62,149 nt of DNA from Chloroflexota bacterium (lineage in GTDB: Bacteria; Chloroflexota; Anaerolineae; UBA4142): positions 1 through 62,149 of the forward strand of contig JACQYF010000033.1 in the NCBI GenBank assembly GCA_016208315.1. The letters run 5' to 3'. The translations under genes and the position numbers were made by a program. Numbering within the stretch: the stretch's first letter is position 1; each line of letters opens with the position of its first letter. The notes under the pieces were generated by a model, which saw nothing but the letters and a program-made list of their open reading frames with translations, searched no databases and was not told where the DNA came from. This document shows, in pieces, positions 16,991 to 25,813 of the stretch.

Positions 16991-18120
16991 GCAAGCGTAT
17001 CCGAGTTGGATTGATTTTCGGAGGCAAGTCAGGCGAGCATGAAATCTCGCTGGCCTCGGCGCAATCGGTCGCGCGCGCGATAGATAGAGAGAAATTCGAG
17101 GTGGTGCTGGTCGGCATCACGAAAGAGGGCAGGTGGCTCGCCGGCGAGCACACGCTCAAGCAACTGATCGCGGCCAGCCCATCGCCTCTGCTCACGGCCA
17201 ACAGCGGCGAAGCGCCGACGACAAGCGCGACGGCGACGGATGCGAAAGAACTTGTGCCGCAGTCAACCGGAACGCTGAGCCAAGCATCACCGCTGTCTTC
17301 GATTGACGTAGCATTCCCGCTGGTCCACGGGCCGTTTGGCGAGGACGGCACGATCCAGGGCTTGCTCGAATTGGCCGATATTCCCTACGTGGGCGCGGGA
17401 GTCGCCGCGAGCGCGGTGGGCATGGACAAGGCCATGATGAAAGCGATCTTTCGCGCGCACGATCTGCCGCAAGTAGATTGGATGGTGATTCTGCGGCGCG
17501 ACTGGGAATCGCAGCCCGAGCAAACGATTCACCGAATTGAGGCCGCATTCGGCTATCCGTGTTTCGTCAAGCCCGCCAACTTGGGGTCGAGCGTCGGAAT
17601 TTCCAAGGCGCACAATTGGGACGAACTTGCCCAAGCACTATCCACCGCGGCGTCGTATGACCGCAAGCTGCTCGCGGAACGCGCGGCGGGAAATGTGCGC
17701 GAGATCGAATGCAGCGTGTTAGGGAATGACGAGCCGGTCGCGTCGCTGCCGGGCGAGATCATCCCCAAGCGTGAGTTCTATGACTACGCCGCCAAGTATA
17801 ACGACGATTCGGGGACGGAGCTGGTCGTGCCCGCCGATTTGCCCAGCGACGTCGCAGCCAACATTCAAGACATGGCGATCCGCGCGTTCAAGGCGATTGA
17901 TTGCAGCGGCATCGCCCGCGTGGATTTCTTCGTCGAGCGCGCGACGCACAAAATCCTGCTCAATGAGATCAACACGATCCCCGGCTTTACGGCGGTCTCG
18001 ATGTATCCCAGGATGTGGCAGGGCAGTGGCCTCACCTATCCCATGCTGATCGAGCGTTTAATTCAACTGGCGCTGGATCGCCACGCCGACAAGAAAAAGA
18101 ACAAGACGACGTATCAATAA
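16987..18120 (+). CDS. ddl: D-alanine--D-alanine ligase
   Basis: This 377-residue ATP-grasp enzyme makes the D-Ala-D-Ala supplied to MurF. Key stretches are IFGGKSGEHEISLASAQ, FPLVHGPFGEDGTIQGLLE, FVKPANLGSSVGISKA, and the metal-binding end LLNEINTIPGFTAVSMYP. A Ser/Thr/Ala-rich loop between residues about 60 and 100 is longer than in compact homologues. The GTG start overlaps the murB stop (GTGA). The TAA overlaps the ftsQ ATG. Confidence 0.94.
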   Translation: MSKRIRVGLIFGGKSGEHEISLASAQSVARAIDREKFEVVLVGITKEGRWLAGEHTLKQLIAASPSPLLTANSGEAPTTSATATDAKELVPQSTGTLSQASPLSSIDVAFPLVHGPFGEDGTIQGLLELADIPYVGAGVAASAVGMDKAMMKAIFRAHDLPQVDWMVILRRDWESQPEQTIHRIEAAFGYPCFVKPANLGSSVGISKAHNWDELAQALSTAASYDRKLLAERAAGNVREIECSVLGNDEPVASLPGEIIPKREFYDYAAKYNDDSGTELVVPADLPSDVAANIQDMAIRAFKAIDCSGIARVDFFVERATHKILLNEINTIPGFTAVSMYPRMWQGSGLTYPMLIERLIQLALDRHADKKKNKTTYQ

Positions 18121-18929
18121 TGCCAAGAGCAACACCGCGCCGCGCCATGAATCGCATCACCACGCGTCCCATCGGACGCCGGACCCGCCTGCACTCGACG
18201 GCGGAAGCGGCGATCACGCGCACGCCAGCCATGTCGCGAGAAATGTGGAAGGCGCGGCGGCCCAAGCTGATGGTCGGCGGGCTAATCCTGGCGCTGGTCG
18301 CCGCGCTGTTCGTGTTCTTCGACACCGACCAGTTCTATCTTTTCGATTTCCAGGTCGCGGGCCTCCAACATCTCACAAAACCCGAGATCGCGCGCGCGAG
18401 CGGCATTGCCGGCTATAACATCTTTTTTGTCGAAACGCAGCAGGTCGAGCGCGCGCTGGTGAAATTGCCGGAAGTCAAATTCGCGCAGGTGACCGCGTCC
18501 ATGCCGAATCACTTGACCATCGCGATCGAGGAACGCAAACCCGAGTTCGCGTGGGTCCGCGGCGGCGAAACGTATTGGGTGGATGCGGAAGGGATCGCCT
18601 TCAAAGCGCGGACGAACTTGCCCGCCTTGCCGGTCATGCATGACCTGGATCAAACTTCGGTCAAGCCGGGACAAACGATTTCGCCGGCCGCGTTCGCGGC
18701 TTTACGCGCGTTACGCGATGCCTGGCGCGAGTCCCCGCGCGCGTTCGAATGGTCAACGGCGCGCGGCCTGTCGTTCAGCGACGAGCGCGGCTGGAAAATT
18801 TACCTCGGCGACGCTGAAGAGATGGCCGGCAAGCTGGCGGAATATCGCGCGTTGGTGGCAATGCTCCTCGCGCAAAAGATACAAGTCAAATTTATTGATT
18901 TGGGCAAAGGCGACCCGTATTATCAATGA
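18120..18929 (+). CDS. ftsQ: Cell division protein FtsQ
   Basis: The protein has 269 residues. An Arg-rich cytosolic tail of about 50 residues is followed by one membrane helix (LMVGGLILALVAALFVFF). A POTRA domain comes next (FQVAGLQHLTKPEIARASG to LPEVKFAQV, then LTIAIEERKPEFAWV), and then the beta domain. FtsQ links early and late division proteins. The ATG at 18120 overlaps the ddl stop (TAATG). The gene ends two bases before a large palindrome that separates it from ftsA. Confidence 0.88.
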   Translation: MPRATPRRAMNRITTRPIGRRTRLHSTAEAAITRTPAMSREMWKARRPKLMVGGLILALVAALFVFFDTDQFYLFDFQVAGLQHLTKPEIARASGIAGYNIFFVETQQVERALVKLPEVKFAQVTASMPNHLTIAIEERKPEFAWVRGGETYWVDAEGIAFKARTNLPALPVMHDLDQTSVKPGQTISPAAFAALRALRDAWRESPRAFEWSTARGLSFSDERGWKIYLGDAEEMAGKLAEYRALVAMLLAQKIQVKFIDLGKGDPYYQ

Positions 18930-18931
18930 GC

Positions 18932-18976
18932 AATTACCAATTACCAATTACGGGCCGTAATTGGTAATTGGTAATT
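18932..18976. repeat. Perfect 45-base palindrome of heptamer repeats between ftsQ and ftsA
   Basis: Three copies of caattac run into their exact inverted copies (22-bp arms, one central base). The unit is 7 bases long. It ends 12 bases before the ftsA ATG and directly abuts its ribosome site, so a cruciform or RNA hairpin here could affect ftsA translation. Confidence 0.9.
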
Positions 18977-18988
18977 CGGAGTAATGAG

Positions 18989-20227
18989 ATGTCAACACCG
19001 ATTGCGGCTCTAGACCTGGGCACGACGAAAACGTGCGCGTTGATTGCAGAGATGACGGATACGGGGACGTTGCGAATCCTGGGCGCGGGCATTTCCGCGT
19101 CGCGCGGGCTGCGCAAGGGCGTGGTGACCGATGTGAAAGAAGCGTCCCATTCAATCGTCGCCGCGGTCGAGCAGGCGGAACGCGTGTCCGGGTTCAAGAT
19201 CGAAGCGGTCCACGTCGGCATCGCGGGCGCGCACATCCAGTCCACGAATTCGCGCGGCGTCGCCGCGATCCACAACGGGCGCGGCGTGGCGCAGGACGAC
19301 ATTGATCGCGCGATGGAGGCGGCGGAAGCGATCGCCGTGCCGCACAATCGCGAGATCATTCACGCGATCCCGCGCGGCTATACGCTGGATGGACAGGACG
19401 GCGTCAAGGATCCGCTCGGCATGATCGGATTTCGATTGGAAGTTGAAGCACACATCGTCACCGGCTCGGCCGCGTCTATTCAGAATTTGATAAAAGCCGT
19501 CGAAGGGGCCGGGCTGAAAGTGAGCGGTGTGGTTTTGGAACCAATCGCCGCGGGCGAGGCCGTATTGACGAGCGCGGAAAAAGAAATGGGCGTCCTCCTG
19601 GCCGACATCGGCGGCGGCACGACCGACATCGGCGTTTTCATTGACGGGAGTATTTGGCACACGATGGTTTTGCCGACCGGCGGAATTCACGTCACGAACG
19701 ATCTCGCCGTTGGTTTGCGAACACCGTTTTCCGCCGCGGAGGAAATGAAAATCAAGTACGGTCAAGCCGACCCTACGTTAGTGGCCGAAGACGAGATGAT
19801 TGACGTCGCGGCGTTCGGGGAAGAGGGCCGGCGCACGGTGTCGCGGCGCGAAGTCGCCGAGATCATTCGCGCGCGTGTGGACGAGATTTGCCAACTCATT
19901 TTGACGGAGGTGAAACGATCGGGCTATGACAACTTACTTCCGGCCGGAGTGGTGTTGTGTGGGGGCACGGCGGAACTTGCCGGGATGAAAGCGTTTGCGC
20001 GCGAGGCGCTGCAAATGCCGGTCCGGCTCGGGACGCCGCGTGACATTGAAGGATTTACGGATCGGGTTTCATCGCCCGCGTTTGCGACCAGTGTTGGATT
20101 GGCCGCGTGGGGTTGGAAGGAAAGCGCGGTTCAAGCGCGGGTTGCGCCGCCCCACGGCGGACGGCCCGCGGCCAACCCGCTCGGCGGCCTGGTCGGCTGG
20201 GCCAAGCGCGCGTTCTTACCGGGCTAG
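18989..20227 (+). CDS. ftsA: Cell division protein FtsA
   Basis: This 412-residue actin-like ATPase tethers FtsZ to the membrane. Motifs are PIAALDLGTTKTCALIAE (phosphate 1), LLADIGGGTTDIGVFIDG (phosphate 2), GVVLCGGTAELAGM (adenosine) and a C-terminal amphipathic helix (LVGWAKRAFLPG) for membrane binding. I chose the ATG at 18989, which has ggag eight bases upstream. The seven-codon longer start lies in the palindrome. Confidence 0.94.
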   Translation: MSTPIAALDLGTTKTCALIAEMTDTGTLRILGAGISASRGLRKGVVTDVKEASHSIVAAVEQAERVSGFKIEAVHVGIAGAHIQSTNSRGVAAIHNGRGVAQDDIDRAMEAAEAIAVPHNREIIHAIPRGYTLDGQDGVKDPLGMIGFRLEVEAHIVTGSAASIQNLIKAVEGAGLKVSGVVLEPIAAGEAVLTSAEKEMGVLLADIGGGTTDIGVFIDGSIWHTMVLPTGGIHVTNDLAVGLRTPFSAAEEMKIKYGQADPTLVAEDEMIDVAAFGEEGRRTVSRREVAEIIRARVDEICQLILTEVKRSGYDNLLPAGVVLCGGTAELAGMKAFAREALQMPVRLGTPRDIEGFTDRVSSPAFATSVGLAAWGWKESAVQARVAPPHGGRPAANPLGGLVGWAKRAFLPG

Positions 20228-20257
20228 TTGAAAAAAACCCGGCCCAAAAAAGGGGTC

Positions 20258-20286
20258 TTGACAGAATACAATGTATGCGTTAAGAT
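20258..20286 (+). promoter_or_regulatory. ftsZ promoter
   Basis: TTGACA (20258-20263) and TAAGAT (20281-20286) are 17 bases apart in the 121-base gap before ftsZ. This gives ftsZ its own promoter. Confidence 0.7.
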
Positions 20287-20348
20287 ACGCACATCTACAC
20301 TGTATCTAGTGTCATCGCCCCTTTGGGCCGCTATATGTAGGGGGTTCC

Positions 20349-21551
20349 ATGAAATCACCAAAGGACATTGCGGTTGACGTAAAAGGACGAAAGCCGGACC
20401 TCGAAGACTCGCGTCTGCGCGACGATTCCAGCAAAACGGAGGCCACCTCGATGCAGCTAGAGAATATCGCCGGAGGCGAAAACTTTGCCGACATCAAAGT
20501 CATCGGCGTCGGCGGTGGCGGAACGAATGCCGTCAATCGGATGATCGCCGAAGGACTGCGCGGCGTGAATTTCGTCGCGATGAACACGGACGGTCAAGCG
20601 CTGGTCCATTCACATGCGCCGCACAAGATTCGCATCGGCGACAAGCTCACGCGCGGGCTGGGCGCGGGCGGCGATCCCATCACCGGCGAAAAAGCCGCAG
20701 AGGAATCGGCCGAGGATTTGTACGATGCGCTCGTCGGCGCCGATATGGTCTTTATCACCGCGGGCATGGGCGGTGGCACGGGCACGGGGGCCGCGCCGGT
20801 GGTCGCGCGCATTGCGAAAGAAACGGGCGCGCTTGCGATCGGCGTCGTAACCAAACCGTTCACCTTCGAAGGCAGCAAGCGCCGCCAAGTTGCCGAAGAG
20901 GGACTGAATAAACTCAAAGAGCAAGTGGACACGTTGATCATCATTCCCAACGATCGCTTGCTCGAAGTCGTAGACAAGAAAATGTCGCTGCAAGCCGCGT
21001 TCCGCGCGGCCGACGACGTCCTGCGCCAAGGCATCCAAGGCATCAGCGAACTGATCACCGTCCCAGGGCTGATCAATCTCGATTTCGCGGACGTCAAGAC
21101 GATCATGGGCGCGGGCGGCGCGGCCTTGATGGCGGTCGGGCGCGCGGCCGGCGACAACCGCGCGGTCGCCGCGGCGGAGATGGCGATCAAGAGTCCGCTG
21201 CTCGACGTGACGATTGACGGCGCGCGCGGCGTTTTGTTCAATGTGACCGCCGGCGATTCGCTCACGCTGCACGAGGTATACGAAGCCGCCGAGGTCGTGC
21301 GCCGCGTCGCCGATCCCGAAGTGAACTTGATCTTCGGCGCGGTCATTTCCCCGGAGATGAAAGACGACCTTCAGGTCACCGTGATCGCCACCGGTTTTAG
21401 CGCGGTCGCCAAGCGCCAGACCGGCGGAGGGCAAGGCCAGGCCGTGGGCAACGTCGTCACCGCGCCCGGTCGTAAAACGATTGATTTCCCGGTGCGTCAA
21501 TTCGATCGCGAGGACTTGGACATTCCCGCGTTCTTGCGCAAGCGCGGTTAG
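20349..21551 (+). CDS. ftsZ: Cell division protein FtsZ
   Basis: The tubulin-like GTPase has 400 residues. The GTP site is seen in [15 protein letters not shown] and the tubulin signature [19 protein letters not shown]. The T7 loop is [19 protein letters not shown]. The C-terminal peptide [11 protein letters not shown] binds FtsA. An N-terminal charged extension of about 40 residues precedes the GTPase core. A promoter at 20258 suggests separate, stronger expression than the upstream cluster. Confidence 0.96.
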   Translation: MKSPKDIAVDVKGRKPDLEDSRLRDDSSKTEATSMQLENIAGGENFADIKVIGVGGGGTNAVNRMIAEGLRGVNFVAMNTDGQALVHSHAPHKIRIGDKLTRGLGAGGDPITGEKAAEESAEDLYDALVGADMVFITAGMGGGTGTGAAPVVARIAKETGALAIGVVTKPFTFEGSKRRQVAEEGLNKLKEQVDTLIIIPNDRLLEVVDKKMSLQAAFRAADDVLRQGIQGISELITVPGLINLDFADVKTIMGAGGAALMAVGRAAGDNRAVAAAEMAIKSPLLDVTIDGARGVLFNVTAGDSLTLHEVYEAAEVVRRVADPEVNLIFGAVISPEMKDDLQVTVIATGFSAVAKRQTGGGQGQAVGNVVTAPGRKTIDFPVRQFDREDLDIPAFLRKRG

Positions 21552-21600
21552 GGTTGCGTTAAGATTTGGTAATGTCGCCCATTTTTTAAGGTCAGGGCTA

Positions 21601-21629
21601 TTGCATCGGCTAGGAATGTGTGCTAAACT
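21601..21629 (+). promoter_or_regulatory. nrdR promoter
   Basis: TTGCAT (21601-21606) and TAAACT (21624-21629) are 17 bases apart, just upstream of the NrdR-box-like sites. Confidence 0.5.
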
Positions 21630-21632
21630 CTC

Positions 21633-21679
21633 CTACGAAATATTGTAGGGCCGAGTTCTCGAAACACAATATACAGGGT
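21633..21679 (+). promoter_or_regulatory. NrdR-box-like pair upstream of nrdR
   Basis: The right box ACACAATATACAGGGT (21664-21679) matches 14 of 16 positions of the NrdR consensus ACACWATATATWGTGT. The left, weaker box ctacgaaatattgtag (21633-21648) is about 31 bases away. Three helical turns is the usual NrdR box spacing. Autoregulation of nrdR, and co-control of nrdJ by read-through, are inferred. Confidence 0.6.
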
Positions 21680-21723
21680 TTGGAAAAGACACAGAGTCTG
21701 TGTGCGGCAACTCCAAACCCTGT
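21673..21723 (+). promoter_or_regulatory. Leader hairpin overlapping the right NrdR box
   Basis: A perfect 12-bp stem (acagggtttgga 21673-21684, tccaaaccctgt 21712-21723) encloses a smaller acacaga/tctgtgt hairpin and is followed by a short T-run. It overlaps the right NrdR box and lies 47 bases before the nrdR ATG. It could be an attenuator. Confidence 0.5.
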
Positions 21724-21770
21724 TTTGCGCCCCGGCAGTCTCCTGGATTGCCCAGCAGGGGAGAGCAACG

Positions 21771-22262
21771 ATGCAATGCCCGTACTGCGCCAAAGAACAG
21801 AACAAAGTCATTGACACGCGCGAGTCGGATGTCACGATTCGCCGCCGCCGTGAATGCATCAGTTGTGGCCGGCGCTTCACGACTTATGAACGCATCGCGC
21901 AGACCGGCCTCATGGTCATCAAGCAGGACGGCCGCCGCGAAGCGTTCGACCGGCAAAAACTGATGAGCGGCATTATCAAGGCCTGCGCCAAGCGGCCCGT
22001 GCCGATGCAAGCGATCGAGTCCATCGTGGACGGCATCGAAATGGAATTGCACACGCTGGCCAAGTCGGAAGTGGATTCGCAGCGCATCGGCCAATTGCTG
22101 ATGGAGCGCCTGCGCGTCTTGGACGACGTGGCCTACGTGCGCTTTGCGTCGGTCTATCGCCGCTTCGCCGACCTGGATTCTCTCGCGATCGAGATTCAAC
22201 GTCTGAAAGAAAAGAAACAGCGCGAAGCGGAAGAGCGCCTGCAAGTCAAGATGGCAATCTGA
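21771..22262 (+). CDS. nrdR: Transcriptional repressor NrdR
   Basis: The protein has 163 residues. The N-terminal zinc ribbon has CPYC near the start and CISCGRRF near residue 33. An ATP-cone domain (VIKQDGRREAFDRQKLMSGI to VAYVRFASVYRRF) senses ATP/dATP. NrdR represses ribonucleotide reductase genes. I chose the ATG at 21771 with the site ggggagag upstream. The longer frame has no ribosome site and lies in the leader hairpin. nrdJ, its expected target, is next. Confidence 0.94.
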   Translation: MQCPYCAKEQNKVIDTRESDVTIRRRRECISCGRRFTTYERIAQTGLMVIKQDGRREAFDRQKLMSGIIKACAKRPVPMQAIESIVDGIEMELHTLAKSEVDSQRIGQLLMERLRVLDDVAYVRFASVYRRFADLDSLAIEIQRLKEKKQREAEERLQVKMAI

Positions 22263-22357
22263 CGAGACCTGGAAAAATGGCTCAAAAAATCCTCAGCTTT
22301 GAACAGAGCGTTATCCTCGCACCAATCCCGGCGTAGCTCGTGATGGCAAACCCCTGT

Positions 22358-22401
22358 GGGCAGGCAGCCGCCCCTGGCGGTTTGCCTGCCTCGTGTTTTT
22401 T
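22358..22401 (+). terminator. Hairpin with T-run between nrdR and nrdJ
   Basis: A stem ggcaggca (22359-22366) / tgcctgcc (22383-22390) contains an inner ccgcc/ggcgg stem. It is followed after about six bases by TTTTTT. It would end or attenuate nrdR transcription before nrdJ. Confidence 0.6.
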
Positions 22402-22421
22402 CTGCGAAACATTATGATTCA

Positions 22422-22445
22422 GCAGGGTGCCGCGTGTCACCCTGC
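22422..22445 (+). promoter_or_regulatory. Small hairpin just upstream of the nrdJ ribosome site
   Basis: An 8-bp stem (gcagggtg, caccctgc) with an 8-base loop ends 20 bases before aaaggag. I saw no cobalamin-riboswitch motif in this leader. Confidence 0.4.
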
Positions 22446-22481
22446 GCGTTGTTTGCACTTGCTCAAAGGAGAAGTTCGGTG

Positions 22482-24932
22482 ATGGACCGCCTCGAAACGA
22501 AATTGAATTCCGCCGGCGATAGCGCGCAAGGGCTGCAGCCCCGCGTCCGCAGCCAGATCGAACTGACCCCCAACGCCCGCGTCGTACTTGAGAAACGCTA
22601 CTTGCGCCGCGGGCCGGACGGCAAACCAGCCGAAACGCCGGAAGAGATGTTTGACCGCGTAGCGCGCACGGTCGCCGAGCCGGACGCGCGTTATGGCGCG
22701 GACGCCGCCGCGACGCGCGAGCGCTTTTACGAACTGTTGACCTCGCTGCGTTTCTTCCCCAACTCGCCCACGTTTACCGGCGCGGACACGCCGCTGGGCC
22801 AGCTGGCGGCATGCTTCGTCCTTCCGATCATTGACGATATGGGCCGCGCCCCGCGCGGCATCTTTTCGACGCTGCGCGCGGCCGCGCTGATTCAGCAGAC
22901 CGGCGGCGGCAACGGCTTTTCGTTCTCGCGCTTGCGCCCGCGCGGCGATCGGGTAAATGCGAGCGGCGGCGTGGCCTCCGGCCCGGTCGGCTTTTTGCGC
23001 GTGTACGACACGGCCTTTGGCGAGGTGGCCCAAGGTGGGACGAGGCGTGGGGCCAACATGGCCGTGTTGCGCGTGGACCATCCCGATATTTTCGATTTCA
23101 TTCGCTGTAAAGAGACCGAAGGCGCGATCAGCAATTTCAACATAAGTGTGGGTATCACGGATGCCTTTATTCGCGCGGTTGAGGACGACGCGGATTTTGC
23201 GCTCGTGAACCCGCGGGATGGTTTGACCGCGCGGACGGTCTCGGCGCGGGAACTGTTCGAAGAAATCGTTGCGCACGCGCACCGCAACGGCGAACCGGGC
23301 GCGCTCTTCCTGGACGCGGCCAATCGCCAAAACCCAGTGCCGCATTTGTATGATCTGGAATCAACAAATCCTTGTGGTGAACAGTTTTTAGGGCCATACG
23401 AGAACTGCTGCCTCGGCTCGATCAACCTCGCGCAGCATGTGACGAATGATAACACGCTGGACTGGGCCAAACTGCGCGAATCCATTGAACTCTCCACGCG
23501 CTTTCTCGACAGTGTGGTGGACGCGAACAAGTACGTGCCGGCCGTGCCTGAGCTTGCGCAAGCCGCGCATCGCGCGCGCCGCATCGGCCTCGGCATTATG
23601 GGCCTGGGCGACGTAATGTACCGGCTCGGCGTGCGTTACGGCTCACGCCCTGGCGAAGAGCTTGCCGGGCAGATTATGGAATTCGTGCGCTTTCACGCGA
23701 TGAAGACGAGCGTCGAACTCGCGCGCACGCGCGGCGCGTTTCCGGCGATCAAGGGTTCGATCTACGATCCCGAGAATCTAAAATGGTCGCCGCCGAAACC
23801 GCTCGAACCGTTCACGCACGACTGGGGCCGACCCGCGATAGATTGGAACGAGATCGTCGCGGGCATCAAGCGATACGGCATTCGCAATGCCGCGCAGACC
23901 ACGGTCGCGCCAACCGGTACCATCGCGACCGTCGCGGGCGACGAGTCCTACGGCTGCGAGCCGGTCTTTGCGCTGGCGTACACGCGTCACGTCAACGACA
24001 ACGGCAACGATTTGCAGCTCGATTACGTCAGCCCGCTGTTCGAGCGCGCGCTGATGGATGCCGGTGTGGATGAGGCCACGCGGCAGAAGATTTTTGAACG
24101 CGTGCGTCTGACGGGCACGTGCCAAGACGTTGACCTTGTGCCGGAAAAGATTCGCGATGTCTTCGTCGTCGCAAGCGACATCACGCCAGTAGAGCATGTG
24201 CGGATGCAGGCAGCCATGCAGGCGTTTGTTGACAACTCTCTTTCGAAGACGATCAATTTTCCTGAGAGTGCAACCGTAGACGACGTCGCGCGTGCATATT
24301 TCCTCGCGTGGAAGTTGGGCTGCAAGGGTATCACGGTTTACGTCGCGGGGACGCGCGAGCAGGTCGTGCTGGAAACGAAAGAGACCGCAGAGAAGAAGGG
24401 AAAAGAGCGAACTACAGAGTTCGTCGTCGCGCAGAAAAAGCCGCGCAGCCGCGCGCTGGTGGGGCAAACGTACAAGATCGAGACGCCGCTCGGCACGGCA
24501 TACGTCACCGTGAATCGCAACGGCGAGAATCAGCCGTTCGAGGTTTTCTGCAATATCGGCAAAGCGGGATCGGACACCGCGGCCGTCAGCGAGGCGATTG
24601 GCCGCTTGATCTCGCTCGCACTGCGGATGCCTTCGCCGCTTTCGCCCATCGAGCGATTACATGAAGTTGTCGAGCAACTTTCGGGAATCGGCGGCGGACG
24701 GCCGATGGGCTTTGGCCTGCAGCGCGTGCGGTCGCTGCCCGACGGTATCGCCCAAGTGCTGGCGGAAGATCTGGGCAGGCCGCGTGTGCCCGTCGCGCAT
24801 GAAGACGAGCACGGGTCCAAGCAACTGCAACTGTTCCGCGTCGGGGACCTGTGTCCGGCGTGCGGTCAAGCGAGTCTCGTCAGCGAGGAAGGATGTAGAC
24901 GGTGTTATTCGTGCGGGCATAGCGAGTGCTGA
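22482..24932 (+). CDS. nrdJ: Adenosylcobalamin-dependent (class II) ribonucleotide reductase
   Basis: This 816-residue enzyme reduces ribonucleotides using a B12-derived radical. Visible features are [20 protein letters not shown], the loop [19 protein letters not shown], the active-site [20 protein letters not shown] with the conserved N-C-E set, and [20 protein letters not shown]. The end is a Cys-rich zinc or redox tail ([10 protein letters not shown], then [12 protein letters not shown]). A good ribosome site (aaaggag, 22465-22471) fits either the ATG at 22482 or the GTG at 22479. The longer frame upstream crosses the terminator. It is paired with nrdR. Confidence 0.94.
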   Translation: MDRLETKLNSAGDSAQGLQPRVRSQIELTPNARVVLEKRYLRRGPDGKPAETPEEMFDRVARTVAEPDARYGADAAATRERFYELLTSLRFFPNSPTFTGADTPLGQLAACFVLPIIDDMGRAPRGIFSTLRAAALIQQTGGGNGFSFSRLRPRGDRVNASGGVASGPVGFLRVYDTAFGEVAQGGTRRGANMAVLRVDHPDIFDFIRCKETEGAISNFNISVGITDAFIRAVEDDADFALVNPRDGLTARTVSARELFEEIVAHAHRNGEPGALFLDAANRQNPVPHLYDLESTNPCGEQFLGPYENCCLGSINLAQHVTNDNTLDWAKLRESIELSTRFLDSVVDANKYVPAVPELAQAAHRARRIGLGIMGLGDVMYRLGVRYGSRPGEELAGQIMEFVRFHAMKTSVELARTRGAFPAIKGSIYDPENLKWSPPKPLEPFTHDWGRPAIDWNEIVAGIKRYGIRNAAQTTVAPTGTIATVAGDESYGCEPVFALAYTRHVNDNGNDLQLDYVSPLFERALMDAGVDEATRQKIFERVRLTGTCQDVDLVPEKIRDVFVVASDITPVEHVRMQAAMQAFVDNSLSKTINFPESATVDDVARAYFLAWKLGCKGITVYVAGTREQVVLETKETAEKKGKERTTEFVVAQKKPRSRALVGQTYKIETPLGTAYVTVNRNGENQPFEVFCNIGKAGSDTAAVSEAIGRLISLALRMPSPLSPIERLHEVVEQLSGIGGGRPMGFGLQRVRSLPDGIAQVLAEDLGRPRVPVAHEDEHGSKQLQLFRVGDLCPACGQASLVSEEGCRRCYSCGHSEC

Positions 24933-24938
24933 GCGCAT

Positions 24939-25002
24939 AGGAGTATGGGAGTATGGGAGTATGGGAGTTTGAGGGGGAGCGCGGGAGCAGGGGAGCAGGG
25001 GA
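24939..25002. repeat. Octamer tandem repeat downstream of nrdJ
   Basis: Three copies of agtatggg are followed by agtttgag, then two of agcagggg. Related octamers occur at 25781-25813, 31945-32015 and 58951-58975. Confidence 0.85.
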
Positions 25003-25016
25003 GAATGTCTAGCATC

Positions 25017-25049
25017 AAAACGCCTGTCGAACAAATCGGCAGGCGTTTT
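25017..25049. terminator. Bidirectional intrinsic terminator
   Basis: A stem aaaacgcctg (25017-25026) / caggcgtttt (25040-25049) has A-runs and T-runs on its outer sides. It is shared by the convergent nrdJ and TVP38-family genes. Confidence 0.75.
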
Positions 25050-25728
25050 ACTTGTGCGCTTGCGTCGTCCTCGTGTTGATCAAATGCCCCATGAACGCCA
25101 TGCCGCCCACTACGACGACCACCAGCGCGAACGCGAGCACGGGCGAACTCGTGACCATATCTCCGGCGAAAACGAGGAGGACGAGCGCGGGGAAAACGCC
25201 GGTGAACGAACCCGCGAGATAGGCGCCGTAGTGAAGCGAGGCATACCCCGCGGCGAATGAGACCAGTGGGTACGCGGGACCGGGGATCAGCCGCAATAGC
25301 ATCACCGTGCGCCAGTTCATGCGCTCGGCCAAGCGAGCCAGGATTGCCTGATTGTTCGGCGAGAGCCGCTTGGTCACGATGCCGTTGCGCCAGCGTCGCG
25401 CGAGCCAAAAGCCGATGCTCGCGCCGAGGAGGTCGGCGAGCGACGCGTACAACAGGCCGAGCACCGGCCCAAATGCCAGCCCGGCGCCAACTTGCAGCGC
25501 GCTCGCGGGCACGATCGGAACGACCAACACCGCCGCCAGCCCCGCGATCAGCAGCACGGGGCCCAATGCGCCGAGCTCAGTCAGCAGCCCGCGAATATTG
25601 TCCGGTGTAATAGATGCGCCCGTCGCGCGCAACAGCCAGAGGCCGGCCAACGCGACGAGCACGACAAGCACTCCGAGGGCAACGCGGCGCGGAGTGAGCA
25701 TCGAAGTCACTCGACGATAGTTTTCCAT
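25048..25728 (-). CDS. TVP38/TMEM64 (VTT/DedA-like) family membrane protein
   Basis: The protein has 226 residues. After a Lys/Arg start and a membrane helix (VALGVLVVLVALAGLWLL) comes the VTT core. That core has VVPIVPASALQVGAGLAFG, GASIGFWLARRW and the re-entrant motif LLRLIPGPAYPLVSFAAGY, then terminal helices. Family members are inner-membrane proteins linked to lipid transport or envelope homeostasis; the substrate here is unknown. The stop lies in the shared terminator. The gene stands alone between nrdJ and the sulfatase. Confidence 0.85.
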   Translation of the reverse strand: MENYRRVTSMLTPRRVALGVLVVLVALAGLWLLRATGASITPDNIRGLLTELGALGPVLLIAGLAAVLVVPIVPASALQVGAGLAFGPVLGLLYASLADLLGASIGFWLARRWRNGIVTKRLSPNNQAILARLAERMNWRTVMLLRLIPGPAYPLVSFAAGYASLHYGAYLAGSFTGVFPALVLLVFAGDMVTSSPVLAFALVVVVVGGMAFMGHLINTRTTQAHK

Positions 25729-25780
25729 TGGCGGGACGTATCATACCCGCAACTGGTTGTTTTTGCAAAAATACGTGCGA

Positions 25781-25813
25781 CACACTCCCATACCCCCACA
25801 CTCCCACACTCAC
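25781..25813. repeat. Octamer repeat at the 3' end of the sulfatase gene
   Basis: Units of the form cactccca are repeated, the inverse complement of the gggagtat-type units at 24939-25002. The sulfatase stop codon (25810-25812) lies at its edge. Confidence 0.75.

Noticed and set aside
22263..22481. Cobalamin riboswitch before nrdJ
   Set aside because: The leader has hairpins, but I could not find the conserved B12-box or core pattern. A covariance search would settle it.
24939..25002. CRISPR-like array
   Set aside because: Units are 8 bases and contiguous with no spacers, and no cas gene is present. This applies to all arrays in the window.
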